This document shows positions 27,438 through 36,573 of a DNA stretch of 53,062 nucleotides, piece by piece; position 1 is the first letter of the stretch; the number at the start of each line of letters is the position of its first letter. This DNA comes from Candidatus Sumerlaeia bacterium. Lineage in GTDB: Bacteria; Sumerlaeota; Sumerlaeia; SLMS01; JAHLLQ01. Both the position numbers and the translations under genes were made by a program. The stretch covers positions 1 to 53,062 of the forward strand of contig JAHCAW010000026.1 in NCBI GenBank assembly GCA_019634695.1. Direction: 5' to 3'. The notes beneath the pieces were generated by a model. That model was not told where the DNA came from and made no database searches. It was given only the letters and a program-made list of their open reading frames with translations.

Positions 27438-28103
27438 TTAGTCCTTCACGCGCCAGATGTCGCCCTGGGAGACCGTGCCGTTGGTCGGGTCGTAGGTGTA
27501 CGCCCCGTTCGGCGCGGCAGCGGCACCAGTCAGCAACAGAATGCCGGGCTGGGAGATGCGGCTGTCGTAGACAGTCTCAACGGCGGCGTCGTCGGTGTTG
27601 GGCGTGCCCATGCGAGCCGGGTACGGGTTTGCACCCGCGCCCCACTGCAGGTCGCCACGGCCGGCGGAGCCTTCGTCGCCGTCCGGGCCGAACGAGCCGA
27701 GGATCCAGCCCGAGCGGTCAGCCATGTAGCGGAAGGGCAGGCCACGAGTATCGGCAAACGGGTCGCCGAAGTAGCTCGTGATGAACGCAACCGGGGTGGT
27801 GACCGTGCTGAGCTGCGTGGTGCCGCGCAGACGGAACGTACGGCCGCGCGACGTGCCACTGGACGGAATGACGATGGAGTCGGCGCTCTGCGCCAGCGTC
27901 ATCGACACTGCCGGGTACACGTTGTTGTCCACGTAGTAGGCCTCGATAGCCGTCGCGAGCGACCGATGGTCGGACTTGACGCGCGAAACCTTCGAGCGGA
28001 CCTGAGCTTCGAGGAAGTTCGGGACAGCGATAGCCGCGAGAATCGCGATAATCGCCACCACGATCAGAAGCTCGATGAGGGTGAAGCCTTGGAGTTTCCT
28101 CAT
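27438..28103 (-). CDS. Type IV pilin-like / pseudopilin protein
   Basis: The 221-residue product starts MRKLQGFTLIELLIVVAIIA, the prepilin cleavage/methylation signature (cleavage after Gly6, Phe7 mature N-terminus, Glu at +5). The helix continues to VPNFLEAQVRSKVSRVKSD, followed by a globular domain with YYVDNNVYP. This type is common in multi-copy families of planctomycete/Sumerlaeota-like genomes and resembles GspG pseudopilins. No prepilin peptidase or secretion ATPase is near, so it may be a lone paralogue. GGAG lies about 14 nt before the ATG, an unusually long spacing. A terminator follows the gene. Confidence 0.93.
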   Translation of the reverse strand: MRKLQGFTLIELLIVVAIIAILAAIAVPNFLEAQVRSKVSRVKSDHRSLATAIEAYYVDNNVYPAVSMTLAQSADSIVIPSSGTSRGRTFRLRGTTQLSTVTTPVAFITSYFGDPFADTRGLPFRYMADRSGWILGSFGPDGDEGSAGRGDLQWGAGANPYPARMGTPNTDDAAVETVYDSRISQPGILLLTGAAAAPNGAYTYDPTNGTVSQGDIWRVKD

Positions 28104-28260
28104 GTGAAGTAGGAACTCTCCTTTCTTAGGATTGACGCTTGATGTCCGTGGACTTGCGTCTCGTTCCCAAACGCTCCTTCGCTCCTGCACACCGTCTCCG
28201 ACGTTGGCCTCCAAGATGAGCACACCCCCTGAGTCGTCTTGGAGCAAGCACCTGAAGTGT

Positions 28261-28449
28261 TTAGGCCAACATGGTAAGAACTTGCACGACCACGGCAAGA
28301 ATTGCCAACCCGAGCAAGAACTTACCCCATCGACGAAGCGTCTGAACGAATAACGCGTTCTGAAAACCACTGTCTAGCAAGCTGATGACCAAGGCGACCA
28401 AAAAGGTCAGATAAATCGCAGACCCCAGAAAAACGATGCCGGGCTTCAT
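28261..28449 (-). CDS. Small two-helix membrane protein
   Basis: This 62-residue protein has two hydrophobic segments (about 4-26 and 44-62) separated by a short basic link (QTLRRWGK). Its ATG overlaps the stop of the upstream gene by 4 nt (ATGA), which supports real translation. No family recognised. The downstream gap of 157 nt to the pilin-like gene contains an 8 bp inverted repeat (CTCCAAGA at 28208 and TCTTGGAG at 28236) without a T-run. Confidence 0.72.
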   Translation of the reverse strand: MKPGIVFLGSAIYLTFLVALVISLLDSGFQNALFVQTLRRWGKFLLGLAILAVVVQVLTMLA

Positions 28450-28919
28450 GGAGCCACCTCCCCGGCGCCATCTTTCGCCTTGTCTTCGTCAGCAGCGGGC
28501 AACTCCCCCGCCAACAGGTCGTACAACCGCACGGTCGCGAAATAGTTCAGCGCCCCGGCCACCAGGAAGTGGAACGCCCCAAGGTCCGAGTAGGCCTTCC
28601 CGGCGTCCCGCACCAGCAGCCCTCCCAGCACCCCGCCCATGCGCTCGGCCCCCAGAATCGCCAGGCACCCGCCCCCGTGACAGGCCTGCACAAGGAACGA
28701 CAGGAGCGCCACAATGTTGAAGCCTTCCTGTCCCGGTCCGGCAGGCACAACGAGGTAGCCGTCGTACAGCAGCCCGCCAAAGAAGATACCGTTGAGCAGG
28801 GCAAAGAGGGCGATGCCGCGGCGGAAGTCCCGTGCCAGCAAGTATCCACCCCCGGGAACCAGCCAGTTCACGGCGCAGTAGCCGAGCGCCACGGGCACGG
28901 GTTGCCGGTCAGGATTCAT
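28446..28919 (-). CDS. Polytopic membrane protein, DUF6677-like
   Basis: The 157-residue protein begins MNPDRQPVPVALGYCAVNWL, and then carries a VPGGGYLLARDFRRGIALF segment. This resembles the LVPGxGHxxLGRxxxAxxF pattern of a small membrane family annotated as DUF6677. About four helices follow, with FHFLVAGALNYFATVRLYD near the end and a charged tail. The function of the family is not known to me. It is coupled to the 62-residue gene downstream. Confidence 0.72.
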   Translation of the reverse strand: MNPDRQPVPVALGYCAVNWLVPGGGYLLARDFRRGIALFALLNGIFFGGLLYDGYLVVPAGPGQEGFNIVALLSFLVQACHGGGCLAILGAERMGGVLGGLLVRDAGKAYSDLGAFHFLVAGALNYFATVRLYDLLAGELPAADEDKAKDGAGEVAP

Positions 28920-29008
28920 AAGGAACGGGATTCGTTAGGGGAGGTTGCGCCAGCCCCTCGGGCCGGCGTGGTCTTTACGAGGCCGCATCACGCTACGGGG
29001 ACCCCAAA

Positions 29009-30094
29009 GTGCGTCAACGCCAAAGCCCGAGCAGTCGCACGTTGTCCCGATTTCGCTCCGCTTGCGGGGCCTGTTTGCAGAAGGTATCCCGACGGGAGCG
29101 CCCGTGGACGCGCTTGGCCCCTTGGGCTTTGGGGTTTGGCTTGATCGGACCCGGCGTCGCCGCGGCCGAACAGGTCGAGGAGTACGCGCTGCCCGGCTTG
29201 GGCCTGACGCTCAACGAGGCTGCGGGCGGGCGCTTGGTCGTGGGGCTCGGCTTGCAGGGCGTCGCTTGGCTGGAGCCGGGCTCGGAGCCCGGCGCGACGG
29301 CGCGGCTGATGGTCGAGCCGTCGATCCTGACCCTCGGGACTCTGGAGGTCGAGAACGGCGCGGTGCTGCTGGCCGGACGGGACGTGACGCTGCGCTTGGT
29401 GCGATTCGAGACCGAGGGCGACTGCCGGATGGTGACCCTGTGGGAGTCCCCGGCCGAAGGGATTCCGACGGGACTGGCCCGGCGGGGCGACCTGCTGGCG
29501 GTGGCCGGGGGTGGCGCAGGGGTTAGCCTCTGGCATTGGCCCGACACCGAGCAGCCACCCGCGCTCGTCGGACGCTTCCCCTTCGCCTCGTACACCAAGC
29601 AGGCCGCCTTCTTCGACGACACCACGCTGCTGGTGGCCGACTCGCACACGGCCGGTCTGTGGGTGCTGGACGTGTCGGACCCGCGGCGTCCACACCGGCG
29701 CGAGCATCTCAAGGGGATGAGCTTCGTCGACGCGACGGCGGTGCGCGACGAGCTGGCCGCCTACACCGACCGCGCGTTCGGAACCTGGTTCGTGCGGCGG
29801 TCGGCGGACGCGACGAAGCCCTTCGAGTTGGCGCATCGCGTCTTCATGGTGCCGGCGCCCAGTGACGGCGACTTCGTGCAGAACGTGCGCTTCCAGAACG
29901 GCGATGCGGTCATTGTGGAGAGCTTCGGTGGTGTGCGGCGCTTCACGCGGACGGACTCGGGTGACTGGCGCCAACGGGACCGCCACGCCGCGCAGGAGGG
30001 GGTCGTCGACGCGCTATTCACGCGCGAGGGGCGGATTGCCTACACGACCCGCGACAAGCGTCTCAAGGTGATGACACCATCGGCCGCCAAATAG
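29009..30094 (+). CDS. Secreted beta-propeller protein (LVIVD-like repeats)
   Basis: This 361-residue protein is read from a GTG at 29009 with GGGGA 7 nt upstream; a TTG further in could be the true start. A hydrophobic segment ending GPGVAAAEQ (about 38-53) looks like a signal peptide with an unusually long basic N-region, which is why the start is uncertain. The mature part is made of short strands of the type GGRLVVGLGLQGVAWLE, GDLLAVAGGGAGVSLW and TLLVADSHTAGLWVLDVSDP. This is the pattern of LVIVD/choice-of-anchor propellers. No catalytic motif; the ligand is unknown. Confidence 0.77.
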   Translation: MRQRQSPSSRTLSRFRSACGACLQKVSRRERPWTRLAPWALGFGLIGPGVAAAEQVEEYALPGLGLTLNEAAGGRLVVGLGLQGVAWLEPGSEPGATARLMVEPSILTLGTLEVENGAVLLAGRDVTLRLVRFETEGDCRMVTLWESPAEGIPTGLARRGDLLAVAGGGAGVSLWHWPDTEQPPALVGRFPFASYTKQAAFFDDTTLLVADSHTAGLWVLDVSDPRRPHRREHLKGMSFVDATAVRDELAAYTDRAFGTWFVRRSADATKPFELAHRVFMVPAPSDGDFVQNVRFQNGDAVIVESFGGVRRFTRTDSGDWRQRDRHAAQEGVVDALFTREGRIAYTTRDKRLKVMTPSAAK

Positions 30095-30097
30095 AAG

Positions 30098-30128
30098 AGT
30101 GGCCGCTGGCGGGATGCCGGCGGCCACT
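30098..30128. terminator. Hairpin between convergent genes
   Basis: AGTGGCCGCTGGC (30098-30110) and GCCGGCGGCCACT (30116-30128) form a 13 bp stem with one wobble pair and a 5 nt loop. On the minus strand it is followed by TCTTCTATTT, so it probably ends the TIGR04073 transcript. It may act for both converging genes. Confidence 0.6.
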
Positions 30129-30155
30129 GGAAGCACTGCGAGGCTGGAGACTTGC

Positions 30156-30674
30156 TCAGTAGTTGCGCACCGTGCCGGTGACCGAGCGGGGGAAGCCCTG
30201 CCCGTGGGTCGGCTGGCCGGTGGTCGAGAGCGCGGGCGTGCGGCCCGCCTCCGAGGCCAGGAACTCGTCCTGGTAGATCGGCAGGCGCTCGCCCCACACG
30301 CTGGGTAGGACGAACTCGGGGTACATGATGGGCTCGTAGTTGCGTGGCACCGGGAAGGGGAACGAGATGATCTCGTAGAAGCCCGACATCGTGCGGGCGA
30401 CGGCCCAGCCGAAGCCCTTGATCGAGCCGGTGATCGTGCCGGTGAAGGGCTCGGTGCGGCGCCACTCGCGCGCGATGTTCTTGGGAATCTCGACCCAGCC
30501 GAGCAGCACGTTGGAGACGCCGCGGCCGAGCTTGTGGAACATCTTCTGGATGTCGGTGTTCTCGCGATAGACATCCTCGTCGTGCTGCGCCTGCACCGCC
30601 TGCGGCGAGACCGCGGCGAAGGCGAGGAAGCCGAGCAGAACCAGAATCCGGGGCAGTGTCAGACGAAAACTCAT
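30156..30674 (-). CDS. Exosortase system-associated protein, TIGR04073 type (copy 1)
   Basis: This protein is 172 residues from the ATG at 30674; an ATG at 30683 lies too close to the AGGAGG site. A signal peptide runs to AVSPQAVQAQ. The mature part has KLGRGVSNVLLGWVEIPKNI, then KGFGWAVARTMSGFYEIISF and PFPVPRNYEPIMYPEFVLP. These match the TIGR04073 family, which co-occurs with exosortase/PEP-CTERM systems. The molecular role is unknown. A paralogue lies 66 nt upstream. No exosortase gene is in the window. Confidence 0.85.
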   Translation of the reverse strand: MSFRLTLPRILVLLGFLAFAAVSPQAVQAQHDEDVYRENTDIQKMFHKLGRGVSNVLLGWVEIPKNIAREWRRTEPFTGTITGSIKGFGWAVARTMSGFYEIISFPFPVPRNYEPIMYPEFVLPSVWGERLPIYQDEFLASEAGRTPALSTTGQPTHGQGFPRSVTGTVRNY

Positions 30675-30740
30675 GGACCTCATGTCCTCCTGAAGTATGG
30701 GTGCCGGCCCCGGCCCGGGGTCGCGGCCCTGCAAGCCAGC

Positions 30741-31121
30741 CTACTCGACTTCGTCGATGAAGGGGAAATCCGTGCGTTGCACCGTACCGTAGTTGTTGCT
30801 CCACACGTCGAAGGGGCAGGTGACGGCGTCGACGACGCCCACGCCCAACCGGCGTCCGGTGAACCAGATGCCGCGGCCCAGCCCGACGAGCGAGCCGGAG
30901 AAGGGATCGGTGTTCTGAATCTCGCGATTGATCTCGATGGGAATCTCCACCCAGCAGAACAGGATGTTCGACACCCCGCTCCAGAGCTTGTGGGTCACCT
31001 TCGAGGGGTACGTCGTGCGATAGAGGGGACCGCGCGCCTGGGTGGCCTGCGGAACGGCCGCCAGCAGCACCAGGACTGCCAGCACGGGAATTGCCAGACG
31101 TGCGCCTTTCGAGAACGTCAT
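30741..31121 (-). CDS. Exosortase system-associated protein, TIGR04073 type (copy 2)
   Basis: This 126-residue protein has a signal peptide (MTFSKGARLAIPVLAVLVLL to TQARG). It shares with copy 1 the core LWSGVSNILFCWVEIPIEIN and the later GLGRGIWFTGRRLGVGVVDA, then CPFDVWSNNYG in place of PFPVPRNYEP. The shared WVEIP motif and layout mark it as the same family, but shorter. It probably forms an operon with copy 1. It contains two Cys that copy 1 lacks. Confidence 0.83.
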   Translation of the reverse strand: MTFSKGARLAIPVLAVLVLLAAVPQATQARGPLYRTTYPSKVTHKLWSGVSNILFCWVEIPIEINREIQNTDPFSGSLVGLGRGIWFTGRRLGVGVVDAVTCPFDVWSNNYGTVQRTDFPFIDEVE

Positions 31122-31330
31122 GCTCGCATGCTCCGTTGAGAGGGCTGGGCTTCGAAGCGCCTTTCGTGCGGCGTGATGCTTACATCGCCTCGTCTAGGGC
31201 TGCGAATCGTCAGGCGCAACCCGAAAACGTCGAAAAGAACGAACGGGTGCCACGGCCCACCCGCTCCGAGGACATCAAGGCGGACACTCGCGCTCCCCTA
31301 TATCCGCGTTCGTCCTTCCGCCCTCGGCGC

Positions 31331-33964
31331 TCAACCGATGTCCTCGGTCGCGCCTTGGGGCTGGAAGCCGGTCTTCTCAGTCAGGCGCAAGACGGCCGGC
31401 AGCAGCAGCAAGGCCGTGAACAGCGTGAATGCCACGCCCAGGATCGAGAAGAATCCGAGTTCCCGGATGCCGCGGAAGTGCGCCAGCGACAGCGACCCGA
31501 AGCCAATCATGGTCGTCAGGCCGGTGATGATGACCGCCCGGCCCGTCCGCGTGATTGTCGTCATCATGTCCTTCTTGTCGCTTTCGTAATAGCGTTGCAG
31601 AAGATGGATGCCGGAGTCCACGCCGATGCCGACCACCATCGGCAGCGAGATGATGTTGATGTAGTGCAGTTCCAGTCCGAGCACCACGATCGCCCCCAGC
31701 ATCGCCATCAACGCCATGACGACGGGGAAGACCGCGAACAGCGCCTTGCGCAGGCTCTCGAAGTAGATGAGCAGGTACACGAAGACGGCAACCAGGACGA
31801 CGAGAACCGTGCGGGCAAGGTCGTCGATGATGAGCCGTCGGAGTTCCTCCTGGATCACGACGCTGCCGGTGATGACGGGGGGCTTGTCGATCCCGTTCCC
31901 GAGGGCGGCCTTGAACGGCACGGGAACCTCGCTGAGCCACTTGTGCTCGGAGTCGGCGGGCGGGTAGATCTTCGTCACGATACGGCACTGCGTTTCCGAG
32001 GGCTGATAGATGTAGGCTTTGGCGATGCGGTTGAGCTTGCGCGTCTCGGCATCGGGCAGCGAGGAGTCGAGTCGGTCGAGATCGATCGGCGCGCGGTCCT
32101 CCCGTCGCGCCAGCACCGCGGCCTCGTGGTAGCTGCGCAACAGGCTGATGAAGTCGTCGAAGACCCACGGAGCGATGTTCTGCTCGGCGGCCACGCGCAG
32201 GATCCTCGTGCGGACTTCCTCGATGTTGAGCCGCCCCATGCGTTCGAGCTGCACGCGCTGCGTCGCGGCCGACGGCACGTAGTGGCTCAGAGAATCGACA
32301 GCCATCAGGCGGTAGCCCGACAGCTCTGCGGCGTAGATGTTGCGGAACAACTGGTCGTTCGCCTCCAGCGCCGCCTGACGGCTCTCGCCTTCCACGATGA
32401 CGACGAGCTGGTTGCTCGGCACCTGGAAGTGCTTCATGATGCGTTCGCGCAGTTGCACGTATTCCTCGCTGGGCTGCTTGAGCGAGCGGAAGTCGTCCTC
32501 GAAGACGATCGACCGTCCCTGATAGCCCAGAACGCCGCACACCACGAGCCCAACCATCAGAGTGGCCCGGGGGTAGTGCATGACGGTGAAGTGGAACTTG
32601 CGCAGGCCGAAGGTGGACATCGGCCGACGGGCGAACTCGCCGACCGGTCCCCCGCCGAACCAGACCAGGATAGCGGGAAGGACGAGTAGCACGGCGCTGA
32701 GGCAGCTCAGCACGCCGAGGCCGGCGACGAGGCCCAGCTCGCGGAAGCCGACGAAGCTGGTGGTCATCATGCCGAAGAAGGCGATGGCGGTTGTCAGCGC
32801 TCCGGCGATGATGCCCGGGCCGGTCTCGACGACGGCAGCCTGCACAGCCAGCAGGTTCTCCCGCCCCAGGCGCACTTCCTCCAGATAGCGGTTGTACAGG
32901 TGCACCGAGAAGTCGATGCCGAGTCCAATCAGGATCGCCGAGAAGACGAACGTGACCTGCGTGAGGCGGCCGATGAGCAGACTGGTGAGCCCAAGCGTCC
33001 AGACGACGCCGAGGATGAGCGGCACGGCGACGAAGATCAACGCCTCGGGACGACGGAACGCGAAGAAGAAGAGGCAGATCACGGCAAGGAAGGAGGCGAT
33101 CGACGTGCGATAGAAGTCGCCCTTGACCAGTTCGGTGTCGGCGATGGCCTCCCAGTGCGGCCCGAAGAAGTTGATCTGCACCTGGCGCGCGGCCGGATCG
33201 TTGGGCGATCCGAACTCCGGGTTGCGGATATAGAAGCCGGCGCGGGTTTCCTCGAGGAAGTTCTTCAGATTCTGGGCGAAGCGCAGGTCGGTGGCGGCTT
33301 CGCTGGGCCAGGCGAGCAGGAGCAGCATCTCGCCGTCGGCGGACATGAAGTACTGGTCGCGCAGGTTGGCGCGCAGCTTGAGCGGACCGCTCTTGATCTT
33401 CACGCGCTCGGCGAGCACGCGCAGGATGTTGAGCGGGTCCTGCAGGAGACGCTCGCGCTGGGCCTCGTTGAGCGAGGGCACGGCGTTGAGCTTCGAGCGC
33501 AGGTCCACCACCTGGCGCCGGATGTGGTCCTCAGTCAGCATCGACTCGATGACTTCCCAGTCGGCCTGGCTCAGGAGCGAGATGACGCGCGCCTTGCCCT
33601 GGCGCGTGTCGAGTTCGAGCGACTCGGGCGTGATGCCCTTGGTGACTTCGCGGATGAAGCGGGGGTCTTCGAGGTAGTCGGCAAGCATGTCGCCGGCGCG
33701 CTTGAGCATCTCCTCGTTGCCGGGGGGCGCCTCGAGGACGACGAGCATGAAGTCGAAGTTGTGTCCGAAGTCGCTCAGGGCGGCCTGGTGATTGCGGGCG
33801 GCCTCGGAGTCGGCCGGCAGCAACTCGCTCATGTCCATCTCGATGGTCAGGCGCGCCCAGATGCCGACCACCGAGGCCAGCGTAAGGAGGACAGCGAGCG
33901 CGGCACACAGCGTGGGCCGGGTCGAAACAAAGGTCGAGAAGCGGCGCACGGAGAATTGGGTCAT
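31331..33964 (-). CDS. RND/MMPL exporter, HpnN-like
   Basis: This 877-residue protein has the two-fold MMPL/RND architecture: one helix, a large periplasmic domain, then a six-helix bundle, repeated. The sterol-sensing-like helix pairs are seen as FVFSAILIGLGIDFSVHLYNR in the first half and ISLPMVVGIGVDSGIHLLQR in the second. Both keep the GIDF/GVDSGIHL aspartate of the proton relay. Length and layout match HpnN (hopanoid exporter) and related lipid exporters. Substrates of such pumps are lipids moved to the outer membrane. A LolA/LolB-like lipoprotein gene lies 91 nt upstream, which supports a lipid-export unit. Confidence 0.9.
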   Translation of the reverse strand: MTQFSVRRFSTFVSTRPTLCAALAVLLTLASVVGIWARLTIEMDMSELLPADSEAARNHQAALSDFGHNFDFMLVVLEAPPGNEEMLKRAGDMLADYLEDPRFIREVTKGITPESLELDTRQGKARVISLLSQADWEVIESMLTEDHIRRQVVDLRSKLNAVPSLNEAQRERLLQDPLNILRVLAERVKIKSGPLKLRANLRDQYFMSADGEMLLLLAWPSEAATDLRFAQNLKNFLEETRAGFYIRNPEFGSPNDPAARQVQINFFGPHWEAIADTELVKGDFYRTSIASFLAVICLFFFAFRRPEALIFVAVPLILGVVWTLGLTSLLIGRLTQVTFVFSAILIGLGIDFSVHLYNRYLEEVRLGRENLLAVQAAVVETGPGIIAGALTTAIAFFGMMTTSFVGFRELGLVAGLGVLSCLSAVLLVLPAILVWFGGGPVGEFARRPMSTFGLRKFHFTVMHYPRATLMVGLVVCGVLGYQGRSIVFEDDFRSLKQPSEEYVQLRERIMKHFQVPSNQLVVIVEGESRQAALEANDQLFRNIYAAELSGYRLMAVDSLSHYVPSAATQRVQLERMGRLNIEEVRTRILRVAAEQNIAPWVFDDFISLLRSYHEAAVLARREDRAPIDLDRLDSSLPDAETRKLNRIAKAYIYQPSETQCRIVTKIYPPADSEHKWLSEVPVPFKAALGNGIDKPPVITGSVVIQEELRRLIIDDLARTVLVVLVAVFVYLLIYFESLRKALFAVFPVVMALMAMLGAIVVLGLELHYINIISLPMVVGIGVDSGIHLLQRYYESDKKDMMTTITRTGRAVIITGLTTMIGFGSLSLAHFRGIRELGFFSILGVAFTLFTALLLLPAVLRLTEKTGFQPQGATEDIG

Positions 33965-34055
33965 CGCAGTCCGCGGGTGGCCGGTTCAGGGAGTGGAACG
34001 CCGTAGCGGCGGGAAGCTGCCACCGGGCGACCGCGGGGCGCAACCGGCATGCCCG

Positions 34056-34955
34056 TCACTCGGGCTCCTCCTCTGGGGCGATGGGCGCGTCGCGATCCAT
34101 CAGGGCGGCCAGCGGGAAGACCCGGGCGTTGCGCGGCAGGTAGCAGACGTTCTCAGGCTTGACGTCGGAGTGCGGCTTGTAGGCGTCGGACCTGAACCGC
34201 ACGCTGAGCGCATCGCCCAGGATATGCAGCATCATGCGCGTCGGCAGGGGCTCGCCGTCGTCCGACAGGCGGAAGCCCTCGTAGAGTGCCTGCAACTCGA
34301 TGCGGCCGTCGGGCCCACGGACAATGGCCTCGCGCACCAGCGCGTCGGCCCGGCGGATGCGGTAGGTCACCCGTCGCCCCTCGGCCAGCATGGTCGTCAG
34401 GAACAGCTCGTCGCCGGTGCGCAGCACCTGCCAGGAGCCCCCCTCGGCCAGACGTCGCCGCAGGTCCTGGTGCACCAGAATCGCCGCGGCCATGTCTTGC
34501 AGCGAAAAGGCCCCCAGCATCCCGCCCTGCCGGCGCAGCTCCGAGAGCGTGCCGGCATACAACTCGCGCTCCTTGTTCAGGTGCACCCAGGCATCCTCGC
34601 CGCAGACGATTACCTCGAATAGCGTGCCGATCACCATGCGGCTGCCGCGCAGCCGGAAGGACTCGGGTTCGTCGTAAATGAACGTGGCGTCGAACCAGAC
34701 GCTGCCGCGGACTTCCGGTTGACGGATGGAGACGCGCCCTGAGGCCCAGAAGACTCCGTGGGGCGGGGTGCGCTGGCGCAGGACGGCGTCGAGTTCGGCC
34801 AGAGTCCCCTGCGTCAGAACCACTCCCGCCTCGGGATAGGGCGAATCGAAGACCGGTCGCCGCGATCGGCAACTGCTGAGCAGCAAGGCGAGGGCGAAGA
34901 GGGCGAGGAAGGAACGCAGGAAGGGCGACAAGGGCGGGGACTCGCTCGGCGACAC
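34056..34955 (-). CDS. Lipoprotein with LolA/LolB-like fold (DUF4292 type)
   Basis: The 299-residue protein has a lipoprotein signal (FLALFALALLLSSC, lipidated Cys at about 29). The rest is a string of beta strands: GVFWASGRVSIRQPEVRGSV, SFRLRGSRMVIGTLFEVIVC, EDAWVHLNKERELYAG. This is the pattern of the half-barrel lipid carriers LolA/LolB and DUF4292. Such proteins bind acyl chains and move lipoproteins or lipids across the periplasm. Its place just before the HpnN-like exporter suggests they work together. The fold call is by pattern, not search. Confidence 0.8.
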   Translation of the reverse strand: MSPSESPPLSPFLRSFLALFALALLLSSCRSRRPVFDSPYPEAGVVLTQGTLAELDAVLRQRTPPHGVFWASGRVSIRQPEVRGSVWFDATFIYDEPESFRLRGSRMVIGTLFEVIVCGEDAWVHLNKERELYAGTLSELRRQGGMLGAFSLQDMAAAILVHQDLRRRLAEGGSWQVLRTGDELFLTTMLAEGRRVTYRIRRADALVREAIVRGPDGRIELQALYEGFRLSDDGEPLPTRMMLHILGDALSVRFRSDAYKPHSDVKPENVCYLPRNARVFPLAALMDRDAPIAPEEEPE

Positions 34956-35026
34956 GGGGTTGCTTGCGTCCGTTGGCGAGTTGGGGGCCGCGCCGTGACA
35001 GTGTCAAGACGCGAACGCCCGGGGTC

Positions 35027-35527
35027 TCACCGCCGCCGACGGCGGGGCGGCGCGAGGCGCTCGAAGAGCGGATCGAGCACCTCGCGGGCGGCCTCATAGA
35101 CCGACGGGCCGGAGGCGGGTTCGCGCGGGCCGGCGACGTTGAGCCGTTCGGCGGCGTGCTGCCGGCACCACTCGGCCAAGGCATCGATGTCGAAGGGACC
35201 CTCAAGATCGACCATGCGCAGGGGTTTTCCGCGCGCCAGTGCCGCCTCGGCCGTCAACTCCGTGCCGCCCGAGAGTGGTTCGCGGAACAGGATCAGCGTC
35301 GCATCCGAGTCACGGACGTTCCAGATCGTGCGCTGGCGATAGGCCGACGAGGGAGTCTCCTCAAGGGGATAGCGCGCGGGAATCTCGCCATCGAGCGCCC
35401 GCCGGCCCAGTGGGCACCAGCCACCAACCGGCAGGCCGGCCTCCAGAGCCGCATCCAACGCCGCACGGTCCACTCCCGTCTGACCGCCCGAGACGATGCG
35501 AAGGCATGGCTTCCTCCGACGGGTCAT
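35027..35527 (-). CDS. Putative molybdenum carrier / YpsA-like Rossmann-fold protein
   Basis: This is 166 residues from the ATG at 35527, which overlaps the previous stop by 4 nt. The N-terminal motif RIVSGGQTGVDRAALDAAL, followed by GGWCPLGRRALDGEIP and DATLILFREPLSGGTELT, is the signature of the cpYpsA/MoCo-carrier family (PF12694). A related plant protein binds molybdenum cofactor; relatives are thought to bind nucleotides. The function in bacteria is not established. Its coupling to two polytopic membrane proteins is unexpected. Confidence 0.87.
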   Translation of the reverse strand: MTRRRKPCLRIVSGGQTGVDRAALDAALEAGLPVGGWCPLGRRALDGEIPARYPLEETPSSAYRQRTIWNVRDSDATLILFREPLSGGTELTAEAALARGKPLRMVDLEGPFDIDALAEWCRQHAAERLNVAGPREPASGPSVYEAAREVLDPLFERLAPPRRRRR

Positions 35528-36573
35528 CCTTGTGTCCCCTTGCCGAGTCCCGAGGGGTACGTCGCGCGAGCCCAAGCGATGCCGTCGGGATCGTGGGGCA
35601 TCAATCCGTGATGAAGGAGATTGATTGCGTAGGGGGCCTGCTCCTGCACGCGTTCGAGCTTCCGGCGGGCATGACGACGAAGCGATCGGATCACTGGGTC
35701 GAGAACGAGGGGGTGCAACAGGCAGAGGGCCGCGAGGAACAGCCAGGCTAGTTGAACATGCGGAGAGGTACTCATGAGTAAGCCGCGCAGGCCGACGAGC
35801 AAGACGTCAGCGAAGTAGACAAGGACAAAGAACGGGGAAATTAACACAAGGGCCATTATCCCCTGCATCAATGCCCATACCTTCAGTGTCCACCGCTTGC
35901 TCTTCACATGGGAAAGCTCATCCCAAACCTTAAAGACGCCTTCCATTCGGCCCAGATGAAAAGAAGACCCTATGGCATCGGCAAGCACGAGGAGTCTCGG
36001 ATACATGACAAAAGAAACTGCTGCGAAGAAGGTCGCTGCCGAAGAACACCGTGTCCAGCAGAAGCGCAGAAACTGCCCATGAATCGCGATGACAGCGAGG
36101 ACCACTGCAGGCAGCACGTACGCATGGAGTTGCTTGAGGCCCAGGTACTCGGCCACGACGATTTCGCGTGGACAAGCCCCGATTGGCACGAGCGTTCTAA
36201 GATCACTGAATGGCAACAAGGGAGAACGAAACCGGTCTCGGGAGCGAATCATCCCAATGGCAACAGTACCAATCATGAGCACCAACGCGACGGCCAACAT
36301 TCCTCCACCCTGCGGGCGTTGGACGATCAGCAGGGGGACTGAGGCGACCAAGACCGAGATGGGCCATCGCCACCTGCGCATCAGCACCCCCTGACAACGC
36401 ATCGGATCGTTCTTGCCGTTCGGCCAGCCGTGCAACTCACGCCGGCGGCGATAGGCCTCGAAGACGCAGTTCGTGTCCTCCTCCGCCAACAACGGGTCGA
36501 GGCGACGCCAGAAGGGACTGAACGCCGGCGGCAACGTCGTCTCGGGACCCGGCTGAATCCTGCCGAGCCTCAT
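35524..36573 (-). CDS. Polytopic membrane protein, tandem paralogue B (unknown family)
   Basis: This 349-residue protein starts MRLGRIQPGPETTLPPAFSP at an ATG overlapping the stop of paralogue A (ATGA). The cytosolic N-terminus has DPLLAEEDTNCVFEAYRRRR. About six to seven hydrophobic helices follow, and the tail reads MPHDPDGIAWARATYPSG. The same three elements occur in paralogue A in the same order, so the two are duplicates. GC content and codon use drop in the middle (35760-36350, AT-richer than the rest of the window), suggesting faster divergence or different origin. No domain recognised. Confidence 0.83.
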   Translation of the reverse strand: MRLGRIQPGPETTLPPAFSPFWRRLDPLLAEEDTNCVFEAYRRRRELHGWPNGKNDPMRCQGVLMRRWRWPISVLVASVPLLIVQRPQGGGMLAVALVLMIGTVAIGMIRSRDRFRSPLLPFSDLRTLVPIGACPREIVVAEYLGLKQLHAYVLPAVVLAVIAIHGQFLRFCWTRCSSAATFFAAVSFVMYPRLLVLADAIGSSFHLGRMEGVFKVWDELSHVKSKRWTLKVWALMQGIMALVLISPFFVLVYFADVLLVGLRGLLMSTSPHVQLAWLFLAALCLLHPLVLDPVIRSLRRHARRKLERVQEQAPYAINLLHHGLMPHDPDGIAWARATYPSGLGKGTQG

